This document shows, in pieces, positions 1 to 8,026 of a stretch of DNA of 45,338 bases; the first letter of the stretch is position 1, and each line of letters begins with the position of its first letter. The notes beneath the pieces were generated by a model that was given only the letters and a program-made list of their open reading frames with translations, did not search any database and had not been told where the DNA came from. The stretch is from Alistipes sp. (lineage in GTDB: Bacteria; Bacteroidota; Bacteroidia; Bacteroidales; Rikenellaceae). Made by a program: the position numbers and the translations under genes. The stretch covers positions 1-45,338 of the forward strand of contig JAIECN010000058.1 of NCBI GenBank assembly GCA_029068505.1, written 5' to 3'.

Positions 1-2511
1 AACGACACGGCCATCGCCATCTGCAACATGGAGAACATCGACCCCGTGGGCGTCCATACGGGCGATTCGATCGTCGTCGCTCCCAGCCAGACCCTCACCA
101 ACCGCGAGTACCAGATGTTGCGCGATTCGGCGCTCAAGATCATCCGCGAGCTGAAGATCGAGGGCGGCTGCAACGTTCAGTTCGCGCTCGACCCCTTGTC
201 GTTCGAATATTACCTGATCGAGGTCAACCCCCGCGTCTCGCGTTCGTCGGCCCTCGCTTCCAAGGCGTCGGGTTATCCCATCGCCCGCGTCAGCGCCAAG
301 ATCGCCGTGGGCCTCACGCTCGACGAGATCCGCATCGCCAATACCCCCGCCTCGTTCGAGCCGACGCTCGATTACGTCGTTACCAAGATCGCCCGCTTCC
401 CCTTCGACAAGTTCTCCGACGCCTCCAACGTCCTCGGTACCCAGATGAAGGCTACGGGCGAGGTGATGGCCGTCGGCCGTACGGTCGAGGAGTCGCTTTT
501 GAAGGCCGTGCGGTCGCTCGAAACGGGCGTCTGCCACATCTACCACAAGAAATTCGACGATTGGTCGACCGACCGGCTCCTGGAGTATATCCGCACCGGC
601 ACCGACGACCGTCTTTACGCCATCGCGCAGCTCATCCGCTGCGGCATCGACTTGGTGTTGATTTACAACAATACCAAGATCGACATGTTCTTCCTCGAAA
701 AGTTCAAGAACATCGTCGAGTTCGAAAGTCTCCTCCGTGCCCGCCCGCACGATGTCGAGACGCTGCGCGACGCCAAGCGCATGGGCTTCAGCGACAAATA
801 TATCGGGCAGTTGTGGGGTCTCTCCGAGCAGGAGATGTTCCGTCTGCGCGAGCAGCACGGCATCTTCCCCGTTTACAAGATGATCGACACCTGCGCCAGC
901 GAGTTTTCGTCTTACGTTCCTTATTTCTACTCGACCTACGAGTTGGAAAACGAGTCGGTCGTCAGCGATAAGGAGAAGATCGTCGTCCTCGGCTCCGGCC
1001 CCATCCGCATCGGCCAGGGCGTCGAGTTCGATTACTCCACCGTCCATGCCATCTGGTCGATCCGCGAGGCCGGCTACGAGGCGATCATCATCAACAACAA
1101 CCCCGAGACCGTCTCCACCGACTACACCACCAGCGACAAGCTCTACTTCGAGCCTTTGACCGTCGAGGACGTGATGAACGTCATCCGGTTGGAAAATCCC
1201 AAGGCTATCGTCGTCTCGCTCGGCGGGCAGACGGCCATCAACCTTGCCGAGCCGCTCGCCGCCCTCGGCGTACCCATCATCGGCACCGACTGCCAGGCCA
1301 TCCGCAACGCCGAGGATCGCGGCTGCTTCGAGAAGATCATGGAGGAGCTGGGCATTCCCCAGCCCGAGGCCGAAGCCGTCACCGACATCGAGGCCGGCGT
1401 AAGGGCTGCGGCGCGCATCGGCTACCCGGTGCTCGTGCGCCCCAGCTATGTGCTGGGCGGCCGCGCCATGCAGATCGTCTCGAACGAGGAGCGCCTGCGG
1501 CATTACCTCCAGACGGCCGTCGAGGTCAACGTCGACCAGCCCGTCCTGGTCGACCGCTACATCATGGGCAAGGAGTTGGAGGTCGACGCCATCTGCGACG
1601 GCAAGGAGGTCTTCATCCCCGGCATCATGGAGCATGTCGAGCGCACAGGCATCCACTCGGGCGATTCGATCAGCGTCTACCCGACGTTCAGCGTTCCGGA
1701 GTCCGCCAAGCAGAAGATCATCGACTACACCGTGCGCCTGGGTTTGCGCATCGGCATCGTCGGGCTTTACAACATCCAGTTCATCCTCGACAGCAACAAC
1801 GAGGTCTACGTCATCGAGGTCAACCCCCGTTCGTCGCGCACCGTGCCGTTCCTCTCCAAGTCCACGGGCGTCGGCATGGCCCACATCGCCACGCAGGTCA
1901 TCTTGGGCAAGAGTCTCCGCGAGCTGGGCATCACGGAGGTCTGCGGCCGCGAGAAAGCCCGGTGGTACGTCAAGGCGCCCGCCTTCTCGTTCGCCAAGAT
2001 CCGCGGCATGGATTCCTACCTCTCGCCCGAGATGAAGTCTACTGGCGAGGCGATCGGCTACGACGACAAGCTCACCCGTGCCCTTTACAAGGCGTTGCAG
2101 GCCACGGGCATGAACGTCTCGAACTACGGTACGATCTTCGTCACCATCGCCGACCCCGACAAGGAGAAAGCATTGCCGCTCGTGAAGCGCTTCTATGAGT
2201 TGGGTTTCAACATCGAGGCCACCACCGGCACCGCCGCGTTCCTGCGCGACCACGGCATCCGCACCCGCACGCGGCGCAAGCTCAGCGAGGGCAGTTCCGA
2301 GATCATCGATGCCTTGCGGCAGGGACACGTCAGCTACGTCATCAATACGATCGACATCAACCAGCACGACACGCGGCTCGACGGTTACGAAATCCGCCGC
2401 ACGGCCGTCGAGAACAACGTGACGGTCTTCACGGCCCTCGAAACCGTGGCCGTGTTGCTCGACGTGCTCGAAGAAATCACGCTCCGGGTCTCCACTATCG
2501 ACGCAGAATAG
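1..2511 (+). CDS. carB: Carbamoyl-phosphate synthase large subunit (5' partial)
   Basis: Makes carbamoyl phosphate from bicarbonate, two ATP and ammonia channelled from the small subunit CarA; first step of pyrimidine and arginine synthesis, cytoplasmic. The frame is open from base 1, so 836 residues of a protein usually near 1070 are present and roughly the first 235 are outside the window. Visible in order: the end of the first ATP-grasp domain (GVHTGDSIVVAPSQTL), the oligomerization domain, the second synthetase half starting near residue 325 (VVLGSGPIRIGQGVEFDYS), its second ATP-grasp (GIHSGDSISVYP), and a C-terminal MGS-like allosteric domain (EATTGTAAFLRDHGI). The stop lies 7 bp before pyrK, so the two are probably co-transcribed. 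carA is not in the window and may lie upstream. Identification is secure. Confidence 0.97.
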   Translation, partial: NDTAIAICNMENIDPVGVHTGDSIVVAPSQTLTNREYQMLRDSALKIIRELKIEGGCNVQFALDPLSFEYYLIEVNPRVSRSSALASKASGYPIARVSAKIAVGLTLDEIRIANTPASFEPTLDYVVTKIARFPFDKFSDASNVLGTQMKATGEVMAVGRTVEESLLKAVRSLETGVCHIYHKKFDDWSTDRLLEYIRTGTDDRLYAIAQLIRCGIDLVLIYNNTKIDMFFLEKFKNIVEFESLLRARPHDVETLRDAKRMGFSDKYIGQLWGLSEQEMFRLREQHGIFPVYKMIDTCASEFSSYVPYFYSTYELENESVVSDKEKIVVLGSGPIRIGQGVEFDYSTVHAIWSIREAGYEAIIINNNPETVSTDYTTSDKLYFEPLTVEDVMNVIRLENPKAIVVSLGGQTAINLAEPLAALGVPIIGTDCQAIRNAEDRGCFEKIMEELGIPQPEAEAVTDIEAGVRAAARIGYPVLVRPSYVLGGRAMQIVSNEERLRHYLQTAVEVNVDQPVLVDRYIMGKELEVDAICDGKEVFIPGIMEHVERTGIHSGDSISVYPTFSVPESAKQKIIDYTVRLGLRIGIVGLYNIQFILDSNNEVYVIEVNPRSSRTVPFLSKSTGVGMAHIATQVILGKSLRELGITEVCGREKARWYVKAPAFSFAKIRGMDSYLSPEMKSTGEAIGYDDKLTRALYKALQATGMNVSNYGTIFVTIADPDKEKALPLVKRFYELGFNIEATTGTAAFLRDHGIRTRTRRKLSEGSSEIIDALRQGHVSYVINTIDINQHDTRLDGYEIRRTAVENNVTVFTALETVAVLLDVLEEITLRVSTIDAE

Positions 2512-2518
2512 CAAGCCA

Positions 2519-3253
2519 ATGTACAAGCAGGGAATCTATACCGTCCTTTCCAACGAGCCGCTTACGGCGTCGGTTCGCCGCATGCGTCTGGAGGGCGACA
2601 CGCAGTGGATCGTGCGGCCCGGGCAGTTCGTCAATATCGCGTTGGCAGGTCGTTATCTGCGGCGCCCCATTTCGGTGTGCGACTACGACGCCGCGACGCT
2701 GACCCTCATCTATAAGGTCGTCGGCGAGGGCACCGCGCAGATGGCCCGCATGCGGCCCGGCGAGCAGCTCGACCTGCTCACGGGGCTGGGCAACGGTTTT
2801 TCGACCGACAACGGCGCCCGGCGTCCGCTGCTGGTCGGCGGCGGGGTCGGCGTGCCGCCGCTCTACAACTTGGCCAAGGTGCTTCTGGCGTCCGGCAAGC
2901 CCGTGCAGGTCGTGTTGGGTTTCAATACCGCCGCCGAGGTCTTCTACGCCGAGGAGTTCCGCGCGCTGGGTTGTTCCGTCACGGTCGCTACGGCCGACGG
3001 CTCCGAGGGGGTCGAAGGATTCGTTACCGATGCTCTCCCTGCTCTCGACTTCGACTATTTCTACGCCTGCGGCCCGCTGCCGATGCTTCGCGCGCTGTCG
3101 CAGGCCACGGCGTGCGACGGCCAGCTTTCGTTCGAGGAGCGCATGGGGTGCGGTTTCGGCGCCTGCATGGGGTGCTCGTGCAAGACCCTCACGGGCAACA
3201 AGCGCATCTGCAAGGAAGGGCCGGTAATGAACAAGAGCGAGATACATTGGTAA
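2519..3253 (+). CDS. pyrK: Dihydroorotate dehydrogenase B, electron-transfer subunit
   Basis: Iron-sulfur flavoprotein that passes electrons from the FMN of PyrD to NAD+, making class 1B dihydroorotate dehydrogenase NAD-dependent. The 244 residues show an FAD-binding barrel with RRPISVCDYD (48-57), an NAD-binding Rossmann segment GGGVGVPPLYNLA (107-119), and a C-terminal [2Fe-2S] site with C211, C216, C219 and C231 (spacing x4, x2, x11), as in known PyrK. The start is the ATG 7 bp after carB. The partner pyrD follows after an unusually long 118-bp gap. Length is normal for the family. Confidence 0.96.
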   Translation: MYKQGIYTVLSNEPLTASVRRMRLEGDTQWIVRPGQFVNIALAGRYLRRPISVCDYDAATLTLIYKVVGEGTAQMARMRPGEQLDLLTGLGNGFSTDNGARRPLLVGGGVGVPPLYNLAKVLLASGKPVQVVLGFNTAAEVFYAEEFRALGCSVTVATADGSEGVEGFVTDALPALDFDYFYACGPLPMLRALSQATACDGQLSFEERMGCGFGACMGCSCKTLTGNKRICKEGPVMNKSEIHW

Positions 3254-3371
3254 ATGAATAACGGGGAATATGCGGACCGAAGGGTCGCGCGGGCCGCAGC
3301 TTCCCGGTGCGGAGGCCCGCAAGCGTGCTCCGCAAGTTGCGGCCGCACGATATTCGAGCAAACATAGATTT
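3254..3371. other. Hairpin-rich spacer between pyrK and pyrD
   Basis: A 118-bp GC-rich gap inside an otherwise tight operon. It holds the inverted repeat GCGGGCC...GGCCCGC near 3296-3327, a CCGCA/TGCGG hairpin near 3342-3354, and a bounded stretch opening CGGGGAAT and closing with GCACGA. The pyrD frame runs back through it without a stop, but that translation is low-complexity Arg/Ala-rich and unlike any PyrD N-terminus, so I treat it as noncoding. The stretch vaguely resembles the core at 31054-31142 in its ends and length. Confidence 0.5.
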
Positions 3372-4292
3372 ATGATAGATACTTCCGTTATACTTTCCGG
3401 GTTGAGGTTGGACAACCCCGTCATTCCGGCCAGCGGTACGTTCGGTTACGGCCAGGAGTTCCGCGATTTCTACGACCTCGACTTGCTGGGTTCCTTTTCG
3501 TTCAAGGGCACTACGCGCGAGGCCCGTTTCGGCAACCCCACGCCCCGCATCGCCGAGTGCCGCGAGGGTTTGATCAACGCCGTCGGGCTTCAGAATCCCG
3601 GCATCGACCACGTCATCGCCGAGGAGTTGCCGCGTCTGCGCGAGTTTTTCCACAAGCCCGTCATCGCCAACATCTCGGGCTTCTCCGTCGAGGAGTACGC
3701 TTATTGTTGCGAGCGCATCGACAAGGAGGAGCAGGTCGGGTTGATCGAGGTCAATGTTTCGTGTCCCAACGTGCGGCACGGCGGCATGTCGTTCGGCACT
3801 TCGCCCGAAGCCGCCGCCGAGGTCACGCGCGCCGTCAAGGCCGTGACGACCAAGCCGGTCTACATCAAGTTGAGTCCCAACGTCACCGACATCGTTTCGA
3901 TCGCCAAGGCGTGCGAGGAGGCCGGGGCCGACGGTTTGTGCTTGATAAATACTTTGTTGGGCATGCGTATCGACATCGCGCGCCGCAAGCCCGTCATCGC
4001 CAATACGATGGGCGGCTTCTCCGGCCCGGCGATCTTCCCCGTGGCCGTGCGGATGGTCTTCCAGGTCGCCAAGGCGTGCCGCGTGCCCGTCATCGGGTGC
4101 GGCGGCGTGCAGTCGGCCCGCGACGTCATCGAGATGATGATGGCCGGTGCTACGGCCGTCGAGGTCGGCGCCGCCAACCTCGTCGACCCTCTCGCCTGCA
4201 AGAAGATCGTCGAGGCCCTGCCCGCCGAAATGGAACGGCTCGGCATCGAAAGACTGAAAGACATCATAGGAATCGTGCAAAGCGAAAACTAA
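3372..4292 (+). CDS. pyrD: Dihydroorotate dehydrogenase B, catalytic subunit
   Basis: Oxidizes dihydroorotate to orotate with FMN; class 1B enzyme that works as a complex with PyrK and NAD+. The 306-residue TIM barrel shows the class 1 active-site cysteine in NVSCPNV, the substrate/FMN motifs PASGTFGYG and INAVGLQNPG, and the phosphate-binding end VIGCGGVQSARD. I chose the ATG at 3372 (MIDTSVILSG) because it matches the normal N-terminus and length. A longer reading from 3270 would add 34 residues of spacer-coded sequence. It is preceded by the AT-rich stretch TAGATTT, typical of Bacteroidota starts. The pyrF gene follows after 137 bp containing an intergenic repeat. Confidence 0.95.
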   Translation: MIDTSVILSGLRLDNPVIPASGTFGYGQEFRDFYDLDLLGSFSFKGTTREARFGNPTPRIAECREGLINAVGLQNPGIDHVIAEELPRLREFFHKPVIANISGFSVEEYAYCCERIDKEEQVGLIEVNVSCPNVRHGGMSFGTSPEAAAEVTRAVKAVTTKPVYIKLSPNVTDIVSIAKACEEAGADGLCLINTLLGMRIDIARRKPVIANTMGGFSGPAIFPVAVRMVFQVAKACRVPVIGCGGVQSARDVIEMMMAGATAVEVGAANLVDPLACKKIVEALPAEMERLGIERLKDIIGIVQSEN

Positions 4293-4332
4293 GATGCGGA
4301 AGGCGGCGGGTGCCGCGTTTCTGTGTTGTATT

Positions 4333-4408
4333 TTGCAAGGCTTTTGGCCTTGCGCCCGGGGCCGGCTCGCACCGGAGGTGCGACCCCCGCAGCCGGTTCG
4401 GGCGAATG
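4333..4408. repeat. Structured intergenic repeat, copy 1
   Basis: About 76 bp, closely matching 19463-19539. It folds as a first hairpin (GCAAGGC 4335-4341 with GCCTTGC 4347-4353) and a second (TCGCACC 4367-4373 with GGTGCGA 4377-4383, loop GGA) enclosed by CCGGCT (4362-4367) and AGCCGG (4391-4396). Stem positions that differ from copy 2 change in pairs. It lies between pyrD and pyrF and could act as a REP-like or RNA-processing element; its function is unknown. Confidence 0.8.
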
Positions 4409-4429
4409 ACAAGATAAAATTTTTTCGAT

Positions 4430-5143
4430 ATGAATAACAAAGACGTAATCATCGCCTGCGACTTCAAGTCGGCCGAGGATACTTTCCGGTTCCTCGATCT
4501 TTTCAAGGACGAGGCGCGCAAACCTTTTCTTAAGATCGGCATGGAGCTTTTCTACGCCGAGGGACCGGATATCGTGCGCGAGATCAAGCGCCGGGGCCAC
4601 CGTATTTTCCTCGATCTCAAGCTCCACGACATCCCCAACACCGTCCGCAAGGCCATGGCCGTGTTGTCGCGGCTCGACGTCGACATGTGCAACGTCCACG
4701 CCGCCGGCACCATCGAGATGATGCGCGCCGCCCGCGAGGGTCTCACGCGCGAGGACGGCACGCGGCCCTTGCTCATCGCCGTGACGCAGCTTACCTCCAC
4801 CAGCGAGGAGCGCATGCAGCAGGAGTTGTTGATCGGCGCTTCGATCAACGACACCATCGTCCGCTACGCCCGCAATACCCGCGAGGCGGGTCTCGACGGC
4901 GTGGTCTGCTCGCCGCTGGAGGCCGGCATGGTGCACGAGGCATGCGGCGCCGGCTTCCTGACCGTCACGCCCGGCATCCGTTTCGCCGACGGCGATGTCG
5001 CCGACCAGGTGCGCGTCACCACGCCCGCCCGGGCGCGCGAAATCGGTTCGGACTTCATCGTCGTCGGGCGTCCCGTCACGGCCGCTCCCGATCCCGTGGC
5101 TGCTTATCGCCGTTGCGTGGAAGAATTTTGTGGAAATGAATAA
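4430..5143 (+). CDS. pyrF: Orotidine 5'-phosphate decarboxylase, short type
   Basis: Decarboxylates OMP to UMP, the last step of de novo UMP synthesis. The 237-residue protein is of the short type known from Bacillus: IIACDF at the N-terminus, the catalytic [10 protein letters not shown] (61-70) with the Lys-Asp pair, [17 protein letters not shown], and the phosphate-binding FIVVGRPVT near the C-terminus. Many Bacteroidales carry, as I recall, a longer type-2 PyrF near 270 residues, so the form is notable here. It starts after AAAATTTTTTCGAT, an AT-rich patch rather than a Shine-Dalgarno site. The repeat at 4333-4408 lies just upstream. Confidence 0.95.
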   Translation: MNNKDVIIACDFKSAEDTFRFLDLFKDEARKPFLKIGMELFYAEGPDIVREIKRRGHRIFLDLKLHDIPNTVRKAMAVLSRLDVDMCNVHAAGTIEMMRAAREGLTREDGTRPLLIAVTQLTSTSEERMQQELLIGASINDTIVRYARNTREAGLDGVVCSPLEAGMVHEACGAGFLTVTPGIRFADGDVADQVRVTTPARAREIGSDFIVVGRPVTAAPDPVAAYRRCVEEFCGNE

Positions 5144-5203
5144 TCGATAGGGAACAGGATTTGCCGGAACTCCGATTATCCACTATTGATTTGCATTGAA
5201 CGT

Positions 5204-5464
5204 ATGAAGTCCGTAAAACTTTTTTATCTGCGCGGTTGTCCTTTCTGCAAGCGCGCGTTGCAGTATGTCGCCGATGCCAAGGCCGCTTATCCCGAGTTGG
5301 CGGACGTCGAGGTCGAGACCATCGAGGAGTCGGAACAGCCCGAGGTGGCCGGTTTCTACGATTATTATTATGTCCCCACTTTCTACGTCGGCGAGGTAAA
5401 GTGCCACGAGGGCGATATCATGCCCGACGAGGTGGAGCAGGTTTTGCGGAAAGCATTGCAATAG
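5204..5464 (+). CDS. Glutaredoxin-like thiol protein
   Basis: An 86-residue protein with a thioredoxin/glutaredoxin fold signature: [12 protein letters not shown] with the redox pair C12-P-F-C15, and the cis-proline segment [10 protein letters not shown] third cysteine (VKCHEGD) lies in the C-terminal half. I prefer the ATG at 5204 over an upstream TTG at 5186. It lies between pyrF and pyrE in the same direction, with 60 bp before it and 26 bp after it, so it is probably co-transcribed. Its substrate is unknown. A link to redox control or Fe-S repair of pathway enzymes (PyrK and PurF both have cluster ligands) is speculation. Confidence 0.85.
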   Translation: MKSVKLFYLRGCPFCKRALQYVADAKAAYPELADVEVETIEESEQPEVAGFYDYYYVPTFYVGEVKCHEGDIMPDEVEQVLRKALQ

Positions 5465-5490
5465 AACGAAAACCGAATATACTTGATTTT

Positions 5491-6120
5491 ATGGAGAAAT
5501 CTATCGCCAAAGATTTGCTGTCCATCGGCGCCGTCTTTCTGCGCCCCGGACAGCCGTTTACCTGGGCCAGCGGCATCAAAAGCCCGATTTATTGCGACAA
5601 CCGGTTGACGCTTACCGCTGTCGAGGTGCGCAAGCACGTCGAGGCCGGTTTGGCCGAGATCGTCCGCACGCATTTTCCCGGGGCCGAGGTGCTGATGGGT
5701 ACCTCCACGGCCGGCATCGCCCATGCCGCCATCACCGCCACGCTGCTCGACCTGCCTATGGGTTACGTGCGTTCCGGGGCCAAGGATCACGGCCGCGGCA
5801 ACCGCATCGAGGGCCGGCTCGAAAAGGGGCAGAAGGTCGTCGTCATCGAAGACCTGATCTCCACCGGCGGGTCGTGCATCGAGGTCGTCGAGGCCCTGCG
5901 CGAGGCGGGCGCCGAGGTCTTGGGCGTCGCGTCGATCTTCACCTACGGCATGCAGAAAGGCATCGACCGCATGCAAGCCGCCGGCGTCGTCAACTACAGC
6001 CTCTCCAACCTCGACGCTTTGGTCGAGGTCGCCGCCGCCGAGGGGTACATCCGTCCCGAGGACAAGGCGCGCCTGCTCCGTTTCCGCGACAACCCCTCCG
6101 ACGAGCGGTGGATGAAGTAA
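5491..6120 (+). CDS. pyrE: Orotate phosphoribosyltransferase
   Basis: Joins orotate and PRPP to give OMP, the substrate of PyrF. The 209-residue type-I PRTase shows the substrate hood and loop ([15 protein letters not shown], 23-37), the flexible loop region [11 protein letters not shown], and the PRPP-binding motif [13 protein letters not shown] at 116-128. The start is the ATG at 5491 ([10 protein letters not shown]), which gives the normal length; the frame is open further upstream, but only as a shadow of the glutaredoxin gene. It ends 24 bp before pyrB. Confidence 0.96.
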   Translation: MEKSIAKDLLSIGAVFLRPGQPFTWASGIKSPIYCDNRLTLTAVEVRKHVEAGLAEIVRTHFPGAEVLMGTSTAGIAHAAITATLLDLPMGYVRSGAKDHGRGNRIEGRLEKGQKVVVIEDLISTGGSCIEVVEALREAGAEVLGVASIFTYGMQKGIDRMQAAGVVNYSLSNLDALVEVAAAEGYIRPEDKARLLRFRDNPSDERWMK

Positions 6121-6144
6121 CCGAATTGCCAATCATTCGAGTTT

Positions 6145-7227
6145 ATGCGTCATTTGATAGACCCTACCGATCTGACGGTCGAGGAGACCGGGCAGATCAT
6201 CGCTTTGGCCGAGGAGATCATCGCCGACCGGGCCAAATTTAGCCAGGCTTGTCGCGGTAAGAAGCTCGCTACGCTCTTCTACGAGCCTTCGACCCGCACC
6301 CGCTTGAGTTTCACTTCCGCCATGTTGGAGTTGGGCGGCCAGGTCATCGGTTTTTCCGATGCCGCTTCGTCGTCGGTCTCCAAAGGGGAGACCGTCGCCG
6401 ACACCGTGCGCGTCATCCGGTGTTTCGCCGACATCATCGCCATGCGCCATTTCAAGGAGGGTGCGCCGCTCGTCGCGTCGCAGTATGCCGGCATTCCCGT
6501 CATCAACGCCGGCGACGGCAGCCATGCGCATCCTACCCAGACTCTTACCGACTTGTTGACCATCAAGCGCGAGAAGGGGCGGCTCGACCGCCTCACGATC
6601 GGTTTCTGCGGCGACTTGAAGTTCGGCCGTACCGTCCATTCGCTCATCAAGGCTTTGTCGCGTTACCAGGGGATCAAGATCTTCCTCATCTCGCCCCAGG
6701 AGTTGCGCCTGCCTGATTACATGCTCCACGAAATGAGCGCCGGTTCGGGCCTGGAGTTCCGCGAGGTGCGCACTTTGGAGGAGGCGATGCCCGAGTTGGA
6801 CATCCTCTACATGACCCGCGTCCAGAAGGAGCGGTTCCTCGACCAGGAGGAGTTCGACCGCGTGAAGGACAGCTTCGTGCTCGATCCCGAGAAGTTGAAG
6901 ACCGCCCGCAAGGAGATGATCGTCCTCCATCCGCTGCCGCGCGTCAACGAGATCGCGCGGGCCGTCGACAACGATCCCCGCGCTGCTTACTTCCGCCAGG
7001 TCGAGAACGGCAAATTCGTGCGCATGGCTTTGATCCTCACTTTGCTGGGGTGGGCCGGCGAGAACCGTCCTTTCGAGCGCACGCCCGTCTTCGGCGAGCC
7101 GTTCGTCGTCGACGGCCCTGCTTGTTCCAATCCGCGGTGCATCTCCGTTTCCGAGGATGTCGACCGCCTCGCGCGCCGCGGGGACGACGGTATTTGCCGG
7201 TGCGCCTATTGCGAGACTATTTTGTGA
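6145..7227 (+). CDS. pyrB: Aspartate carbamoyltransferase with PyrI-like zinc tail
   Basis: Condenses carbamoyl phosphate and aspartate to carbamoyl aspartate. Residues 1 to about 305 form a complete catalytic chain: [12 protein letters not shown] (carbamoyl-phosphate loop), [18 protein letters not shown] and [10 protein letters not shown]. The 360-residue protein then continues about 50 residues beyond a usual PyrB. The tail holds C327-x4-C332-x20-C353-x2-C356 in [13 protein letters not shown]...CAYCETIL, which resembles the zinc domain of the regulatory chain PyrI (E. coli CPNSNCIS...CKYCE). The nucleotide-binding domain of PyrI is absent and no pyrI is nearby. I infer a fusion of the catalytic chain to the zinc-domain contact module only, so ATP/CTP allostery may be lost. 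The catalytic part reads like Clostridia PyrB. Confidence 0.95.
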   Translation: MRHLIDPTDLTVEETGQIIALAEEIIADRAKFSQACRGKKLATLFYEPSTRTRLSFTSAMLELGGQVIGFSDAASSSVSKGETVADTVRVIRCFADIIAMRHFKEGAPLVASQYAGIPVINAGDGSHAHPTQTLTDLLTIKREKGRLDRLTIGFCGDLKFGRTVHSLIKALSRYQGIKIFLISPQELRLPDYMLHEMSAGSGLEFREVRTLEEAMPELDILYMTRVQKERFLDQEEFDRVKDSFVLDPEKLKTARKEMIVLHPLPRVNEIARAVDNDPRAAYFRQVENGKFVRMALILTLLGWAGENRPFERTPVFGEPFVVDGPACSNPRCISVSEDVDRLARRGDDGICRCAYCETIL

Positions 7228-7255
7228 ATAAATTGTCGATAGAATCCGTCCGGAG

Positions 7256-7289
7256 TTGTTGAAAGTGCAGGCGGAATGCGTTATTTTTG
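7256..7289 (+). promoter_or_regulatory. Bacteroidota promoter of the purine operon
   Basis: TATTTTTG at 7282-7289 matches the -7 box TAnnTTTG. TTG at 7259-7261 (also at 7256-7258) lies 20 bp upstream, the usual -33 spacing. It sits 29 bp after the pyrB stop and about 255 bp before purE, so purines have their own promoter and a long leader. Confidence 0.75.
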
Positions 7290-7543
7290 CATCGTTGTTT
7301 TTCAGTGTTTTCTTGATTTCATCCGCACAATGATTGTTTTCGACCATATCGGATCGGGTAAGCGCAAGCGGCGCCGCGAGGGTGCCGGCGCCTTGTCGCC
7401 GGATCTGCAACAGGCTTCGCGCGTGCGTTCCCGGGAGCGGCGCGCGGCCGTGTGCAGGATGATCGGATAGATACGAACCGCCAGGACATGCGTGCCGTGG
7501 CGGTTCGCCTTTTATGGACTGAAAAGACGAATAGTTCGATAAG
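7290..7543 (+). promoter_or_regulatory. Structured 5' leader of purE with terminator-like hairpin
   Basis: About 250 nt without a credible gene. It contains GGCGCCG/CGGCGCC (7370-7376 with 7386-7392). A second domain is closed by ATCTGCA (7403-7409) and TGCAGGAT (7453-7460, one bulged G) and encloses GGC-tt-CGCGCG (7413-7423) paired with CGCGCG-GCC (7441-7449). A perfect 10-bp stem, CGAACCGCCA (7474-7483) with TGGCGGTTCG (7498-7507), is followed by CCTTTTA. The last stem looks like an attenuator 36 bp before the purE ATG. I do not recognise a known riboswitch. Purine-responsive attenuation is a hypothesis. Confidence 0.6.
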
Positions 7544-8026
7544 ATGGAGAAACATTTGAAGGTAGGTGTGATCATGGGTTCGGCGAGCGATTACGAGGTA
7601 ATGGCCGACGCCGTGCGGACGCTCGAATCGTTCGGCGTCGATTTCGAGAAACGGATCGTCAGCGCCCACCGCACGCCCGATTTGTTGTGCGATTACGCCC
7701 GCACGGCGCGTGAACGGGGCCTCGGCGTCATCATCGCCGGAGCCGGGGGCGCCGCCCACCTGCCCGGCATGGTCGCCGCCATGACTTCGTTGCCCGTCGT
7801 CGGGGTGCCCGTCAAGTCCCGGGCTTTGAACGGTCTCGATTCGCTCCTTTCGATCGTCCAGATGCCCGCCGGGGTGCCCGTCGCCACGACCGCCATCAAC
7901 GGCGCCAAGAACGCCGCCCTGCTCGCCGTTTCGATTCTCGCTTTGCAGAACGAGGCTTTGGCCGCGCGGCTCGATGCGTTCCGTGCCAAGCAGACCGACG
8001 ACGTGTTGAAAACCGAGTTGCCATGA
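7544..8026 (+). CDS. purE: N5-carboxyaminoimidazole ribonucleotide mutase
   Basis: Class I PurE converts N5-CAIR, the product of PurK, to CAIR. The 160 residues show GSASDYEVM near the N-terminus, SAHRTPD and [10 protein letters not shown] with the conserved active-site histidines, and the core [12 protein letters not shown]. The stop overlaps the purK start by 4 bp (ATGA), which suggests translational coupling of these partner enzymes. It is the first gene after the operon promoter and the folded leader. Confidence 0.97.
   Translation: MEKHLKVGVIMGSASDYEVMADAVRTLESFGVDFEKRIVSAHRTPDLLCDYARTARERGLGVIIAGAGGAAHLPGMVAAMTSLPVVGVPVKSRALNGLDSLLSIVQMPAGVPVATTAINGAKNAALLAVSILALQNEALAARLDAFRAKQTDDVLKTELP

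Noticed and set aside
3270..3371. Extended PyrD N-terminus
   Set aside because: The 34 extra residues are spacer-coded, and the ATG at 3372 gives the normal PyrD start and length.
7276..7470. A 64-codon open frame in the purE leader
   Set aside because: It starts inside the promoter box and reads as basic, low-complexity protein over RNA stems. It has no family signature.
7290..7543. ZTP, PRPP or purine riboswitch
   Set aside because: The conserved cores as I remember them are not found. CCGCCAGGA is only a weak echo of the ZTP motif and belongs to the terminator-like stem.
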